The notes below the pieces were generated by a model that worked only from the letters and a program-made list of their open reading frames with translations, did no database searches and was not told where the DNA came from. Made by a program: the position numbers and the translations under genes. Of a stretch of 64,000 nucleotides of DNA, positions 32,124 through 42,025 are shown one piece after another. Every line of letters begins with the position of its first letter. The stretch's first letter is position 1. Location: contig NZ_JMLV01000002.1 in the NCBI RefSeq assembly GCF_000686045.1, positions 1 to 64,000 on the forward strand. The letters are read 5' to 3'. Origin of the DNA: Fodinicurvata fenggangensis DSM 21160 (lineage in GTDB: Bacteria; Pseudomonadota; Alphaproteobacteria; Kiloniellales; DSM-21159).

Positions 32124-33417
32124 CGCCGTCCTGGCGCGTCTGAATCGGCTACATCCCAAGATCATCGACCTTTCGCTGGGCCGGGTGGAAAACCTGCTTG
32201 CAGCGCTCGGCCATCCCGAGCGGCAGCTGCCTCCCGTCGTCCATGTGGCCGGCACCAACGGCAAGGGCTCGGTGCTCGCCATGCTGCGCGCCATGCTCGA
32301 GGAAAGTGGCCGCGCCACGCATGTCTATACCTCGCCGCACCTGGCACGGTTCCACGAACGCATCCGCCTGTCCGGCCAATTGATCTCCGAGCCGGACCTG
32401 CTGGCCCTGCTCGAGGAATGCGAGGCCGCCAACGGCGAAGCCCCCATCACCTTTTTCGAGATCACGACAGCCGCGGCCTTCCTGGCCTTCGCGCGGCAGC
32501 CTGCCGGTATCCTTCTGCTGGAAGTCGGGCTGGGTGGCCGGCTGGATGCCACCAATGTCGTCGCGCATCCGGAATTGACCATCCTCACCCCGATCTCGAT
32601 GGACCACATGCAGTATCTGGGCGACAGCCTGGAGAAGATCGCCCGGGAGAAGGCCGGCATCCTGAAACCTGACGTGCCGGCCATCATAGGCCTGCAACCC
32701 CCTGAAGCCCTTCAGGCCATTCAGGACCGCGCCGAGGAAGTGGGCGCACCGCTCTTCATCCAGGGGCGTGACTTCGATGTGGAGCGACAGGGCAACGAGG
32801 TTCTCTTCCGCCAGTCGTCCGGCGAGACACGTTGGCCCTTGCCGGGCCTGCCCGGCCCGCACCAGGTCGAGAATGCCGGTCTGGCCCTGGCAGCCGCCCG
32901 GCAGCTGAACGCCTTCCTGCCGGACCCGGCATCGGTCGCCCGGGGCCTGAAGAAGGCCTCCTGGCCGGCCCGCCTGCAGCACCTGAGCGAGGGGAACCTG
33001 CCCGCCAACCTCCCTCAGGGCTGGGAGCTCTGGCTGGACGGCGGACACAACGCCGCCGCCGGCCAGGCGCTGGCCCGCGCGCTGAACGCTTTGCCCGACA
33101 GCGCAGAGACCAAGCCCCTGGACCTGGTCTACGGCATGCTGAACAGCAAGACGGCCGCGGCCTTCCTGGAACCTCTGGCGCCGCTCGTCCGACAGCTGCG
33201 CGCCGTGGAAATTCCGGGCGAACCCAATTCCCTGAGCGCCGAGGAGGCCGCCTGGCACGCCCGTGAGTGCGGAGTCCGTGCCGAACCGGCGTCAAATCTC
33301 TCCCAGGCCCTGCAGGATCTGGTACAGTGCAGTGCGCAACCGGGGCGTATACTGATCTGTGGATCGCTCTACCTGGCCGGTGAAGTGATCCGACAGAATG
33401 AAGGGGAGACAGTCTGA
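32107..33417 (+). CDS. folC: Bifunctional folylpolyglutamate / dihydrofolate synthase
   Basis: A 436-residue Mur-ligase-family enzyme adding glutamate to folates. ATP-binding HVAGTNGKGSVLAML and YTSPHLARFHERIRL, then EVGLGGRLDATNVV, are diagnostic. A GTG start at 32107 lies inside the accD end. It is the last metabolic gene of the trp-acc-fol operon. Confidence 0.97.
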   Translation: MSQNSDAVLARLNRLHPKIIDLSLGRVENLLAALGHPERQLPPVVHVAGTNGKGSVLAMLRAMLEESGRATHVYTSPHLARFHERIRLSGQLISEPDLLALLEECEAANGEAPITFFEITTAAAFLAFARQPAGILLLEVGLGGRLDATNVVAHPELTILTPISMDHMQYLGDSLEKIAREKAGILKPDVPAIIGLQPPEALQAIQDRAEEVGAPLFIQGRDFDVERQGNEVLFRQSSGETRWPLPGLPGPHQVENAGLALAAARQLNAFLPDPASVARGLKKASWPARLQHLSEGNLPANLPQGWELWLDGGHNAAAGQALARALNALPDSAETKPLDLVYGMLNSKTAAAFLEPLAPLVRQLRAVEIPGEPNSLSAEEAAWHARECGVRAEPASNLSQALQDLVQCSAQPGRILICGSLYLAGEVIRQNEGETV

Positions 33418-33893
33418 TGCAGGGACGGCGTAACTGGCTGGTCCTGGTGGGTTTCCTGGTCCTGACCCTGGCAGTGGGACAGATCGGCAGCCTGCCCACG
33501 CGCGCCGCACTGGAAAGCTGGTACAGCAATCTGACCAAGCCCGCCTTCACGCCGCCAGACCTGGCCTTTCCCATCGTCTGGACCCTGATCTACATCATGA
33601 TGGCCGTTGCGGCCTGGCTGGTCTGGTGCCGGGGCGGCTGGCGCCGGACCAGGGGCGCACTGGGCCTCTGGGGCCTGCAACTGGCCCTCAACCTGCTCTG
33701 GACCTTCCTGTTCTTCGGCCTGCGCAGTCCGGGCCTGGCCCTGCTGGAAGCAATTATCCTGCTGCTGGTCCTGGCGGCCACCTTGGTGGCCTTCGACCGG
33801 CACAGCCGAGCAGCGGCCTGGCTGCTCGTGCCCTACCTGCTGTGGACCGGCTACGCGATCGCACTGACCTTCGAAATCTGGCGGCTGAACTGA
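33417..33893 (+). CDS. TspO/MBR family protein
   Basis: A 158-residue protein with five TM helices and the TspO motifs WYSNLTKPAFTPPDLAFPIVW, ALNLLWTFLFFGLRSP and LLVPYLLWTGYAIALTFEIW. TspO proteins bind tetrapyrroles and report oxygen or stress state. The ATG shares a base with the folC stop (TGATG). Confidence 0.95.
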   Translation: MQGRRNWLVLVGFLVLTLAVGQIGSLPTRAALESWYSNLTKPAFTPPDLAFPIVWTLIYIMMAVAAWLVWCRGGWRRTRGALGLWGLQLALNLLWTFLFFGLRSPGLALLEAIILLLVLAATLVAFDRHSRAAAWLLVPYLLWTGYAIALTFEIWRLN

Positions 33894-33911
33894 GCCCCGC
33901 CGGAAAGCGCT

Positions 33912-34475
33912 TCAGGAAACCTGCCGAACGCTGTCCGCGTCTCCTGTCTCGAGGTCCCTAGTCTCGACGGGCAGGGCCGCGCTTTCCTCGCGCCCGATCA
34001 TGCCCTGGACCTCGTCCAGTGCCCCGGGTTTCAGCTCCAGCACCTGGAAGCGCGGCGGATCCACCGGGCCCGGCAGGATCAGTCCATAGCTGACGGCGGA
34101 CTGGAAGCCGAAAGGCACGTAATAGGAAGGCTCGCCCACGACAACGCAGATGCTGTGCCCCTGTTTCCGGGCCTCGGTCAGGCTGTGATAGACGAGGCCC
34201 TTGCCGATCCCCCGGCCCTGCTGCGCCGGCTCCACGGCCAGCGGCCCCAGAAGGATCGCAGGCGTCTCCTCGATGCGGATGGGCCAGTAGCGGATGGAGG
34301 CCAGCAGGCTGCCATCCTCATGCACCGCCACGAAGGACAGCGCCTTGATAGGCCGTATCTCCTCACGCAAGCGATAGACCGTCTTGCCGTGGCGTTCGTG
34401 ACCGAAGGTCCGGTCCAGCAGTGGGTCGATCAGCGGGCCGTCCGAGGGCCGTTCGGGCATGAATTGGTGTGTCAT
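33912..34475 (-). CDS. GNAT family N-acetyltransferase
   Basis: A 187-residue acetyltransferase. The acetyl-CoA-binding motif is LGPLAVEPAQQGRGIGKGLV, preceded by SIRYWPIRIEETPAILLG; PSYYVPFGFQSAVSYGL closes the fold, as in YhbS-like proteins. The substrate is not predictable. Start MTHQFMPERP at 34475. The 235-base gap upstream (34476-34710) contains no convincing gene. Confidence 0.9.
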   Translation of the reverse strand: MTHQFMPERPSDGPLIDPLLDRTFGHERHGKTVYRLREEIRPIKALSFVAVHEDGSLLASIRYWPIRIEETPAILLGPLAVEPAQQGRGIGKGLVYHSLTEARKQGHSICVVVGEPSYYVPFGFQSAVSYGLILPGPVDPPRFQVLELKPGALDEVQGMIGREESAALPVETRDLETGDADSVRQVS

Positions 34476-34710
34476 TTGAAGCAATCCGTTCGAAGCTATG
34501 AAGAAGACAGGAGCGTTCCGCAACAGGCGCTACCTGGCCCCGTTGCGTGCTGCCGGTTGTTCACCGGCTCTCTCTTCGTCGTTCGAACGTATGTGTCATC
34601 TCGCGGTCTTCTTGGCTTCTGAAACGGCGTGACTCTTAGCCATATAGCACGAGGGTTTTGCGGAATCCACCGAAAGGCGAACAAGACAGCCCTGCGGGCG
34701 ACACAGGTAC

Positions 34711-35655
34711 CTATCCCGTGGCCTGCCCCCGGCAGGCTTCGCGCAAGGCCTGGTCCCAGGTCGGCTCCTTGCCGAAATGCTGCGCCAGGAAGTCGATGAA
34801 GACCCGGACCTTCGGCGAAAGGTGCCGGCCGGCCGGGTAGACGGCGTGAACGGCCCCCAGTCCATCGTCCATCCAGTCGGGCAGGACCGGGACAAGCTGG
34901 CCAGTCTGGAGGTCCGCGCCTGCAATGAAGGTCGGCAGGTAGGCGATGCCCAGGCCGGCGACAGCGGCCGCACGGATGGCCTCACCGTTGTTCAGGCGCA
35001 AACGGCCGCTAACCCGGATCCGGCGCTCGCCATCGGGCCCGATCAGGCGCCAGTTGTCGCCTGATGCCTGATAGCTGTAGAGCAGGCAGGAATGTGCCGC
35101 CAAGGCCTCTGGACTCTGGGGCGCACCCTGTTCCTCAAGATAGCTTGGCGCGGCACAGAGCACGCGTCGATTGGGAGCCAGGCGCCTGGCGATCAGGCTT
35201 GAATCCGAAAGGACTCCGATCCGGATGGCCATGTCATAGCCCTCTTCGACCAGATCCACGGGACGGTCGTCGAAGGCGGCATCCAGGTCGATTTCCGGAA
35301 AGCTTTGCAGGAAGAGGGGCAGCAGGGGCGCCACCTGCAGGGTACCGAAAGACATGGGCAGGTTGACGCGCAGGGTTCCGCGCGGCGCATCCGACAGGCG
35401 GTGCACGGCCTGGTTGGCGGCCTCCGCCTCGTTCAGCATGCGCCGGCAGCCCTCGTAATAGCTGCGGCCCGCTTCGGTCAGGGACAGCTTGCGGGTGGTG
35501 CGATTCAGAAGGCGCGTGCCCAGCCCCTCCTCCAGGCGCGAGATCGTCTTGGATACGGCAGACTTCGAAAGATTGAGGTTACGCGCAGCAGCGGAAAAGC
35601 TGCCGCTTTCGACCACGTTCACGAAAACCGCCATGGAAGGCAGGAAGTCAAACAT
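34711..35655 (-). CDS. LysR family transcriptional regulator, quinone-cluster
   Basis: A 314-residue LysR regulator. The HTH is SGSFSAAARNLNLSKSAVSKTISRLEEGLG (about 17-46), followed by a substrate-binding domain with LVEEGYDMAIRIG. It belongs to the CrgA/DmlR-like group. It is divergent from wrbA, the classic arrangement for control of the wrbA-pirin-GSH reductase genes in response to quinones or electrophiles. Confidence 0.93.
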   Translation of the reverse strand: MFDFLPSMAVFVNVVESGSFSAAARNLNLSKSAVSKTISRLEEGLGTRLLNRTTRKLSLTEAGRSYYEGCRRMLNEAEAANQAVHRLSDAPRGTLRVNLPMSFGTLQVAPLLPLFLQSFPEIDLDAAFDDRPVDLVEEGYDMAIRIGVLSDSSLIARRLAPNRRVLCAAPSYLEEQGAPQSPEALAAHSCLLYSYQASGDNWRLIGPDGERRIRVSGRLRLNNGEAIRAAAVAGLGIAYLPTFIAGADLQTGQLVPVLPDWMDDGLGAVHAVYPAGRHLSPKVRVFIDFLAQHFGKEPTWDQALREACRGQATG

Positions 35656-35682
35656 CGCCCAATCCGTCTGCTTCGTCGGTAG

Positions 35683-35699
35683 GTTTCTCCAGGAGAAAC
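35683..35699. promoter_or_regulatory. Perfect 17-bp palindrome between lysR and wrbA
   Basis: GTTTCTCC-A-GGAGAAAC is an 8-bp perfect inverted repeat 28 bases before the lysR start, in the divergent control region. It is the obvious candidate LysR-binding site and would autoregulate lysR. Confidence 0.6.
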
Positions 35700-35721
35700 G
35701 ATGAATTGAATTTGTACGCTC

Positions 35722-35751
35722 TTATCATACCTACGGAAACAAACATATAAT
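35722..35751 (+). promoter_or_regulatory. wrbA promoter
   Basis: TTATCA (35722-35727), an 18-base spacer and a perfect TATAAT (35746-35751) lie about 57 bases before the wrbA ATG, next to the palindrome at 35683-35699. Confidence 0.6.
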
Positions 35752-35808
35752 CAAGTCAGCCGTTCAGAACAGCGGCAACGGATTTCACATCAGCGCACGG
35801 AGACAACA

Positions 35809-36414
35809 ATGACCAAGGTTCTCGTTCTCTACTATTCAAGCTACGGACACATCGAAACCATGGCCCAGGCCGTTGCGGACGGGGCCAGGCAGGTGGACGG
35901 CGCCGACGTCACCCTGAAGCGTGTTCCGGAACTGGTTCCGGAAGAGGTCCGCAAGAACTCCGGCTACAAGACCGACCAGGCGGGCGAGGTCCTGCAGGAT
36001 GTCAACGAGCTGGAAAACTACGACGCGATCATTGTCGGCACGCCCACGCGCTTTGGCAACATGACCAGCCAGATGCGCAACCTATGGGACCAGACCGGCG
36101 GGCTCTGGGGCAATGGCAAGCTGATCGGCAAGGTGGGCAGCGCCTTTACCTCCACCGCCAGCCAGCATGGCGGGCAGGAAACGACGCTGACCTCGATTCA
36201 CACCACGCTGCTGCATCATGGCATGGTGATCGTGGGCGTCCCCTACAGCCACCCCGGCTTGACCAACATGGAAGAAATCAGCGGCGGCACACCCTATGGC
36301 GCCAGCACACTGGCCGGTGCCGACGGCAGCCGCCAGCCCAGCGAGAACGAGCTGGACATTGCCCGCTACCAGGGCCAGCACGTTGCCGAAATTGCCCGGA
36401 AGCTGAAAGGGTAA
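35809..36414 (+). CDS. wrbA: NAD(P)H:quinone oxidoreductase WrbA
   Basis: A 201-residue flavodoxin-like enzyme that reduces quinones by two electrons, avoiding semiquinone radicals. FMN-binding [20 protein letters not shown] and [20 protein letters not shown] are diagnostic, and [12 protein letters not shown] closes the family pattern. First gene downstream of the divergent LysR gene, with the ATG after CGGAGACAACA. Confidence 0.97.
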   Translation: MTKVLVLYYSSYGHIETMAQAVADGARQVDGADVTLKRVPELVPEEVRKNSGYKTDQAGEVLQDVNELENYDAIIVGTPTRFGNMTSQMRNLWDQTGGLWGNGKLIGKVGSAFTSTASQHGGQETTLTSIHTTLLHHGMVIVGVPYSHPGLTNMEEISGGTPYGASTLAGADGSRQPSENELDIARYQGQHVAEIARKLKG

Positions 36415-36462
36415 GCATGCGGGACGGCCAGGTTCGTCCCTTGTCCCCAAGGAGATGCGGTC

Positions 36463-37182
36463 ATGATTGAAGCACGCCCGTTCGAACAGCTCGGTCACTT
36501 CGAGACCGGCTGGCTGAACGCCAAATATCACTTCAGCTTCGCGAACTACCATGACCCGTCTCGCATGGGGGTCGGCCCCTTGCGTGTCTGGAACGACGAT
36601 ACCGTCGCTCCGGGCCGGGGATTCGACATGCACGGCCACCGCGACATGGAGATCATCACCTATGTCCGCGAGGGCGCGATCACGCACCAGGACCACCTGG
36701 GCAACGAGGGGCGCACCGAAGCAGGCGATGTTCAGGTCATGTCCGCCGGCAAGGGCATCCTACATGCCGAGTACAACTACGAGGACAAGCCAACCACCCT
36801 GTTCCAGATCTGGATCCTGCCAAACCAAGCCCAGCTGAAGCCGCACTGGGAAACGCGCAGCTTCCCCCGGGCGGAACGGGCCGGCGAACTTGTGCCGCTG
36901 GCCTCGGGTCGCAGCCACCAGGACGCCCTGGAAATCCACCAGGACGCCGCCCTGTTCGGCAGCCTGCTGAAGTCCGGACAAAGCCTGGAGGTATCTCTCG
37001 AACCCGCGCGGCAAGCCTACCTGGTCCTGGCGACAGGCCGGGTGGAGGTTGCGGATGCGGACGCCTCCCCTGAAACATTGAAAGCCCGTGACGGGGCCGT
37101 CATCACGGATACCCCTCGGGTGACAGTTACCGCCCGGGAAGACAGCGAACTGCTGCTGGCCGACCTGCCCGTCACGCAGTGA
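36463..37182 (+). CDS. Pirin family protein
   Basis: A 239-residue bicupin. The metal site is visible in GFDMHGHRDMEIITYV and GDVQVMSAGKGILHAEYN. Bacterial pirins such as YhhW can act as quercetin dioxygenases; others bind regulators. Its place between wrbA and a hydroquinone reductase suggests a role with flavonoid or quinone compounds. Confidence 0.95.
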   Translation: MIEARPFEQLGHFETGWLNAKYHFSFANYHDPSRMGVGPLRVWNDDTVAPGRGFDMHGHRDMEIITYVREGAITHQDHLGNEGRTEAGDVQVMSAGKGILHAEYNYEDKPTTLFQIWILPNQAQLKPHWETRSFPRAERAGELVPLASGRSHQDALEIHQDAALFGSLLKSGQSLEVSLEPARQAYLVLATGRVEVADADASPETLKARDGAVITDTPRVTVTAREDSELLLADLPVTQ

Positions 37183-37222
37183 ACGGGCACGACCGAGCCG
37201 GCGAACGAGGAAAGGAAAGACA

Positions 37223-38194
37223 ATGGGACTGCTGATCGACGGTCAATGGCACGACCAGTGGTACGACACGGACAAGCATGGCGGCCGCTTCGAGCGCGAT
37301 GCCAGCGCCTTCCGCAACTGGATCACTGCCGACGGCAGCCCCGGTCCTTCCGGCGAAGGCGGCTTCAAGGCCGAGCCCGACCGCTATCACCTCTATGTCT
37401 CGCTGGCCTGTCCCTGGGCGCACCGGGTCTTGATCTTCCGCAAGTTGAAGAAGCTGGAGGACCTGCTGCCCGTTTCCGTCGTGCACTGGTACATGGGCAA
37501 GAACGGCTGGGAATTCCGCGAGGAAGACGGCGCGACAGGCGATCCGCTGTTCGGCTTCGACTACCTGTATCAGCTCTATACCAAAGCCAAGCCCGACTAC
37601 AGCGGACGCGTGACCGTCCCGACCCTCTGGGACAAGAAGAAGGGCACCATCGTCAGCAACGAATCAGCCGAGATCATCCGCATGCTGAACACGGCCTTTC
37701 AGGATTACACTGACGTCGATCACGATTTCTACCCGCCGGAGCTGCGCGAGGAAATCGATGCCGTGAATGCACGCGTCTATGACACGGTGAACAACGGCGT
37801 CTACAAGTCGGGTTTCGCCACCACGCAGCAGGCCTACGAGGAAGCGGTAATCCCGCTGTTCGATTCCCTGGACTGGCTTGAGGAGCGACTGTCCCGGAAC
37901 CGCTACCTGGTGGGCGATCACCTGAGCGAGGCCGACTGGCGGCTGTTCACGACGCTGATCCGCTTCGATCCGGTCTATGTCGGCCACTTCAAGTGCAACC
38001 TGCGCCGAATCGTGGACTATCCAAACCTCTGGGCCTACACCCGCGAACTCTACCAGATGCCGGGCGTGGCCGAGACGGTGGACCTGCACCACATCAAGCA
38101 TCACTATTATGTCAGTCACGACATGATCAATCCGACCGGCGTGGTCCCCAAGGGCCCGATCCTCGACTACACGGCGCCGCACGGGCGGGGGTGA
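37223..38194 (+). CDS. Glutathionyl-hydroquinone reductase (YqjG/Xi-class GST)
   Basis: A 323-residue Xi-class glutathione transferase. The catalytic Cys is in LYVSLACPWAHRVLIFRKLK; SNESAEIIRML and SRNRYLVGDHLSEADWRLFTTL are conserved. It reduces glutathionyl-hydroquinones back to hydroquinones. AAGGAAAGAC precedes the ATG. Third gene of the quinone-stress cluster. Confidence 0.95.
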   Translation: MGLLIDGQWHDQWYDTDKHGGRFERDASAFRNWITADGSPGPSGEGGFKAEPDRYHLYVSLACPWAHRVLIFRKLKKLEDLLPVSVVHWYMGKNGWEFREEDGATGDPLFGFDYLYQLYTKAKPDYSGRVTVPTLWDKKKGTIVSNESAEIIRMLNTAFQDYTDVDHDFYPPELREEIDAVNARVYDTVNNGVYKSGFATTQQAYEEAVIPLFDSLDWLEERLSRNRYLVGDHLSEADWRLFTTLIRFDPVYVGHFKCNLRRIVDYPNLWAYTRELYQMPGVAETVDLHHIKHHYYVSHDMINPTGVVPKGPILDYTAPHGRG

Positions 38195-38294
38195 GCGAAC
38201 TGGCGCCCGCCCGGAAATTGACCGATGCAGGCAGGCCGCGATCTGCAGTAAGCTTCCCTCAGATACGACAGAGAACAGGACGGGAGCGTATCCG

Positions 38295-38540
38295 ATGGCA
38301 CTTACCAGGACAGGCAAAGCCAATCTCCAGCTGGCCTGTGTCGCGTCCACACTCCTCCTGGCGGGCTGCGGGAGCTCCGGTGGCTGGGCCGAAGATCGCG
38401 CGCCCTACGGCCACATGCCGCCGCCGGGCGAATGCAGGATCTGGCATCCCGACCGGCCGGCGGGTCAACAGCCCCCACCTGGGCCCTGCCACGAGATTCA
38501 CGAGAACGTGCCTCCAGGCGCTTCGGTGATACGCGGCTGA
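38295..38540 (+). CDS. Small lipoprotein
   Basis: An 81-residue protein with a lipoprotein signal peptide ending LLLAGC (lipid Cys about residue 25). The mature part is Pro-rich with CRIWHPDRPAGQQPPPGPC and VPPGASVIRG, a pattern I have seen in other alphaproteobacterial small lipoproteins of unknown role. Confidence 0.8.
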   Translation: MALTRTGKANLQLACVASTLLLAGCGSSGGWAEDRAPYGHMPPPGECRIWHPDRPAGQQPPPGPCHEIHENVPPGASVIRG

Positions 38541-38600
38541 AGGGCAAGAACGGCTGTCTGGCCCTTGCCCCCGGCGCCCCTTTGCGCCACCTTCTCTGCC

Positions 38601-39299
38601 ATGCAGACCAAAAACGCTCCCCAGACCCCACCGCCGCATCCGCGCGAGGTTGAAACCTGGCTGTTCGACCTGGACAACACGCTCTACCCGGCCTCCTGTC
38701 GCCTGTTCGACCAGATTGACCGCCGCATGGGCCTGTTCATCGAGCAGCGCTTCGGCCTGTCCGCGGAAGAGGCCCGGCGCATGCAGAAGTCCTTCTTCCA
38801 TTCCCACGGCACGACTTTGCGCGGCCTGATGACGGAGCACGCCATCGAGCCGGGGGACTACCTGGACTTCGTCCATGACATCGATCTGTCGGGCCTGGAG
38901 GCCAACCCGCGCCTGGATGCTGCCCTTACGGCCTTGCCGGGCCGCAAGGTGATCTTCACCAATGCCGATACCGCTCATGCCGAGCGCGTCCTGGAACGCC
39001 TGGCACTGACCCGCCATTTCCAAGCCATCTTCGATATCCGTGCGGCCGCCTTCGTGCCGAAGCCCGATGAAGGCCCCTATGATCAGATTCTGGAGAACCA
39101 CGGCCTGGCTGCCGAACGGACGGTCTTCTTCGAGGATTCGGCGCGCAACCTGAAACCCGCCCATGCCCGCGGCATGACCACCGTCTGGGTGCGACACGAA
39201 GCCAACTGGAGCGCGCCGCCCGACGAAGGCGACTACATCCACCATCACACCGAAGACCTGGCCAGCTGGCTGGAAGACCTGCAGGACAGGCGGGGCTGA
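38601..39299 (+). CDS. Pyrimidine 5'-nucleotidase, HAD-IA family
   Basis: A 232-residue HAD hydrolase with motif I WLFDLDNTLYPAS, motif II IFTNADTAHAERV, and motif IV VFFEDSARNLKPAHARGM. It belongs to the pyrimidine 5'-nucleotidase (Sdt1/PPM-like) group and is adjacent to dapD, a common placement in alphaproteobacteria. Confidence 0.92.
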   Translation: MQTKNAPQTPPPHPREVETWLFDLDNTLYPASCRLFDQIDRRMGLFIEQRFGLSAEEARRMQKSFFHSHGTTLRGLMTEHAIEPGDYLDFVHDIDLSGLEANPRLDAALTALPGRKVIFTNADTAHAERVLERLALTRHFQAIFDIRAAAFVPKPDEGPYDQILENHGLAAERTVFFEDSARNLKPAHARGMTTVWVRHEANWSAPPDEGDYIHHHTEDLASWLEDLQDRRG

Positions 39300-39423
39300 C
39301 CGCAGGTTTCCGGCTGCAAAAGCCAGCTGACGCGATTGACTTGAACCGGGGCCTGCCGCATCTTCTGCCGCGCCCGATAAACTGGCCGCCTGGCCCAACC
39401 CCGTGAGCAGAGACGTCAAGACA

Positions 39424-40284
39424 ATGCAGACAGAAGACCTGAAAGGCGTCATCGAGAACGCCTGGGAAGAGCGCGACAAGATCACCCCCAAGACCGAGGG
39501 CGTGGTCCGGGATGGCGTGGAACTGGCCCTGGAGGGCCTCGACAGTGGTCGTTTCCGGGTTGCCGAACGGCACGAGGACGGCGAATGGCACGTCAACCAG
39601 TGGCTCAAGAAAGCCGTGCTCCTGTCCTTCCGCCTGAACGACATGACCGTCATGCCGGGCGGTCCGCGCGACGTGAATCACGGCGAGGCGGTCTGGTTCG
39701 ACAAGGTCCCCTCGAAGTTTGCCGGCTGGACCGAAGAACATTTTCGCGAGGCCGGTTTCCGCGCCGTCCCGAACTGCACGGTCCGCCGCTCGGCCCATAT
39801 TGCGTCGGACGTCGTCCTGATGCCCTCCTTCGTGAACCTGGGCGCCTACGTGGACAGCGGCACCATGGTCGACACCTGGGCTACCATCGGTTCCTGTGCC
39901 CAGATCGGGAAGAACTGCCATATATCCGGCGGCGCCGGCATCGGCGGCGTCCTGGAGCCCCTGCAGGCCAATCCGGTGGTCATCGAGGACGGTGTCTTCA
40001 TCGGTGCGCGCTCCGAGGTGGCCGAAGGCGTGATCGTGCGCGAAGGTTCGGTCCTGTCCATGGGGGTCTACCTCGGCGCTTCGACCACCATCATCAATCG
40101 TGAGACCGGCGAGAAGTTCCGCGGCGAGGTGCCGTCCTACTCGGTGGTGGTCCCCGGCTCCATGCCCGGCAAGCCCCTGCCGGACGGCTCGCCCGGCCCC
40201 AGCCTCTACTGCGCCGTGATCGTCAAGCGCGTCGACGAAGGTACGCGCGCGAAGACCTCGATCAACGAGCTGCTGCGCACCTGA
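39424..40284 (+). CDS. dapD: 2,3,4,5-tetrahydropyridine-2,6-dicarboxylate N-succinyltransferase
   Basis: A 286-residue left-handed beta-helix enzyme of lysine/diaminopimelate synthesis. [20 protein letters not shown] and [20 protein letters not shown] are the hexapeptide-repeat core. ATG at 39424 ([18 protein letters not shown]) is preferred to a GTG at 39403. Followed by dapE. Confidence 0.97.
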   Translation: MQTEDLKGVIENAWEERDKITPKTEGVVRDGVELALEGLDSGRFRVAERHEDGEWHVNQWLKKAVLLSFRLNDMTVMPGGPRDVNHGEAVWFDKVPSKFAGWTEEHFREAGFRAVPNCTVRRSAHIASDVVLMPSFVNLGAYVDSGTMVDTWATIGSCAQIGKNCHISGGAGIGGVLEPLQANPVVIEDGVFIGARSEVAEGVIVREGSVLSMGVYLGASTTIINRETGEKFRGEVPSYSVVVPGSMPGKPLPDGSPGPSLYCAVIVKRVDEGTRAKTSINELLRT

Positions 40285-40298
40285 AGCAAGAGGTTGTC

Positions 40299-41450
40299 AT
40301 GTCATCCGGCGTTCTGGATCCCGTTGACCTCACCCAGCGGCTGATCCGCTGTCCCAGCGTGACACCTGCCGAAGGCGGGGCGCTGGACCTGCTGCAGGCG
40401 GAACTGGAAACCTTGGGCTTCACCTGCCACCGCCTTGTCTTCTCCGAGGATGGCACGCCAGACGTGGACAACCTCTACGCCCGCCTGGGCACCGCCGCCC
40501 CGAACATCTGCTTTGCCGGGCACACCGACGTGGTGCCCACCGGCGATCCCGCTGCCTGGAGCTGCGATCCCTTCTCGGGCGAGCTGCGGGACGGCATGCT
40601 CTTCGGGCGCGGCGCCTCGGATATGAAGGGGGCGGTCGCTGCCTTCGTCGCCGCCGTATCGGCCTACCTGGCGGCCCAGGGCGCGCCTGCCGGTTCCATC
40701 AGCCTGCTGATCACCGGCGACGAGGAAGGCCCCTCCATCAACGGCACCCGAAAAGTGCTTCAGTGGCTGGCCGAACAGGGGGAAAGGCTCGACGCCTGCC
40801 TGGTGGGCGAACCCACCAACCCCGGCGAACTGGGTGACATGATCAAGATCGGCCGGCGTGGCAGCATGAACGGCTGGTTGACGGTCCGCGGCGTGCAGGG
40901 CCACACCGCCTATCCGCATCTGGCGGACAACCCCGTGCACCGGCTGGTCACCATGCTGGCGGCCCTGACGGCCGAACCGCTGGACCAGGGCAGTGAACAC
41001 TTCCAGGCCTCGACCCTCCAGGTCACCACCGTCGACGTGGGCAACCCGGCCACCAACGTCATTCCTGGCGAGGCACGGGCAACCTTCAACATCCGCTTCA
41101 ACGACCTGCACAGCGGCGCGTCGCTGGAATCCTGGCTGCGCGAAACCCTGGACCGCATCGGCGGGGACTATGACCTGCAGATCAAGCTGTCGGGGGAGTC
41201 CTTCCTCTGCCCGCCGGGGCCCTTCAGCGAACTGATTGCCAGCTCGGTCGAGACGGAAACCGGGCGCCGCCCCGAGCTTTCGACAACCGGCGGCACCTCG
41301 GACGCGCGCTTCATCAAGGACTATTGCCAGGTCGCCGAGTTTGGCCTGGTTGGTCAGACCATGCACAAGATCGACGAACGCACGCCGGCCGCTGATGTGG
41401 AAAGCCTGGCCCGAATCTATCATCGCATCCTGCGGGGCTACTTCACGTGA
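40299..41450 (+). CDS. dapE: Succinyl-diaminopimelate desuccinylase
   Basis: A 383-residue M20 metallopeptidase. Metal ligands are in [22 protein letters not shown] and ITGDEEGP; the C-terminal [16 protein letters not shown] supplies the last His. It releases LL-diaminopimelate for lysine and peptidoglycan. The next gene starts at its stop (GTGA). Confidence 0.97.
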   Translation: MSSGVLDPVDLTQRLIRCPSVTPAEGGALDLLQAELETLGFTCHRLVFSEDGTPDVDNLYARLGTAAPNICFAGHTDVVPTGDPAAWSCDPFSGELRDGMLFGRGASDMKGAVAAFVAAVSAYLAAQGAPAGSISLLITGDEEGPSINGTRKVLQWLAEQGERLDACLVGEPTNPGELGDMIKIGRRGSMNGWLTVRGVQGHTAYPHLADNPVHRLVTMLAALTAEPLDQGSEHFQASTLQVTTVDVGNPATNVIPGEARATFNIRFNDLHSGASLESWLRETLDRIGGDYDLQIKLSGESFLCPPGPFSELIASSVETETGRRPELSTTGGTSDARFIKDYCQVAEFGLVGQTMHKIDERTPAADVESLARIYHRILRGYFT

Positions 41451-42019
41451 AGGCGCCGGCCCTGGGTGAAATCCTCCAGGCCTTCTACGGCAGTTGGCGC
41501 CTGGCTCGGTTCGATCCACAGGGCCTGTCCTACCTGGGCAAAACGGGCGATGATTTCCGCAAGTCCTTCTTTGCCGCCGTGATCGTCCTGCCGGTCTGGC
41601 TGGTCCTGCTGCACCTGCATGTTCGGGAACTGGAGATCACTGCCGGCTGGCCGACCATCCTGGCCATCCAGTTGCCCGCCTATATCATCTCCTGGACGCT
41701 TTATCCCGTGATCATGGACGGCCTTTGCCGGCAGATGGACCGCGACGCGCACTATTTCCACTACATCACCGCCTTCAACTGGATCCGCGTGCTCCAGACC
41801 CTGGTCTTTGCCGCAGCCACGTTGGTGGGACTGCTGCTGCCCGGCAACCTGTCGGTGGGCCTGACCTTCATCGTCCTGCTGGCCGTGCTGGTCTATCACG
41901 GCTTTGTGGCACGCCAGGCCCTGCAGGTGGGGCGCGGCACGGCTGCCGCCCTGGTCTTCCTGGATTTCTTCCTTGGGCTCGTCATCACCGTCTGGGCCGA
42001 TAGTGCACTGCTGAACTGA
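41447..42019 (+). CDS. Hypothetical membrane protein coupled to dapE
   Basis: A 190-residue protein starting (GTG) [20 protein letters not shown] with about five TM helices (near 43-60, 65-85, 110-128, 135-150 and 160-182). The [21 protein letters not shown] start is shared by many alphaproteobacterial hypotheticals next to dapE. Function unknown; the operon link suggests envelope biogenesis. Confidence 0.82.
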   Translation: MKAPALGEILQAFYGSWRLARFDPQGLSYLGKTGDDFRKSFFAAVIVLPVWLVLLHLHVRELEITAGWPTILAIQLPAYIISWTLYPVIMDGLCRQMDRDAHYFHYITAFNWIRVLQTLVFAAATLVGLLLPGNLSVGLTFIVLLAVLVYHGFVARQALQVGRGTAAALVFLDFFLGLVITVWADSALLN

Positions 42020-42025
42020 TGCGCT

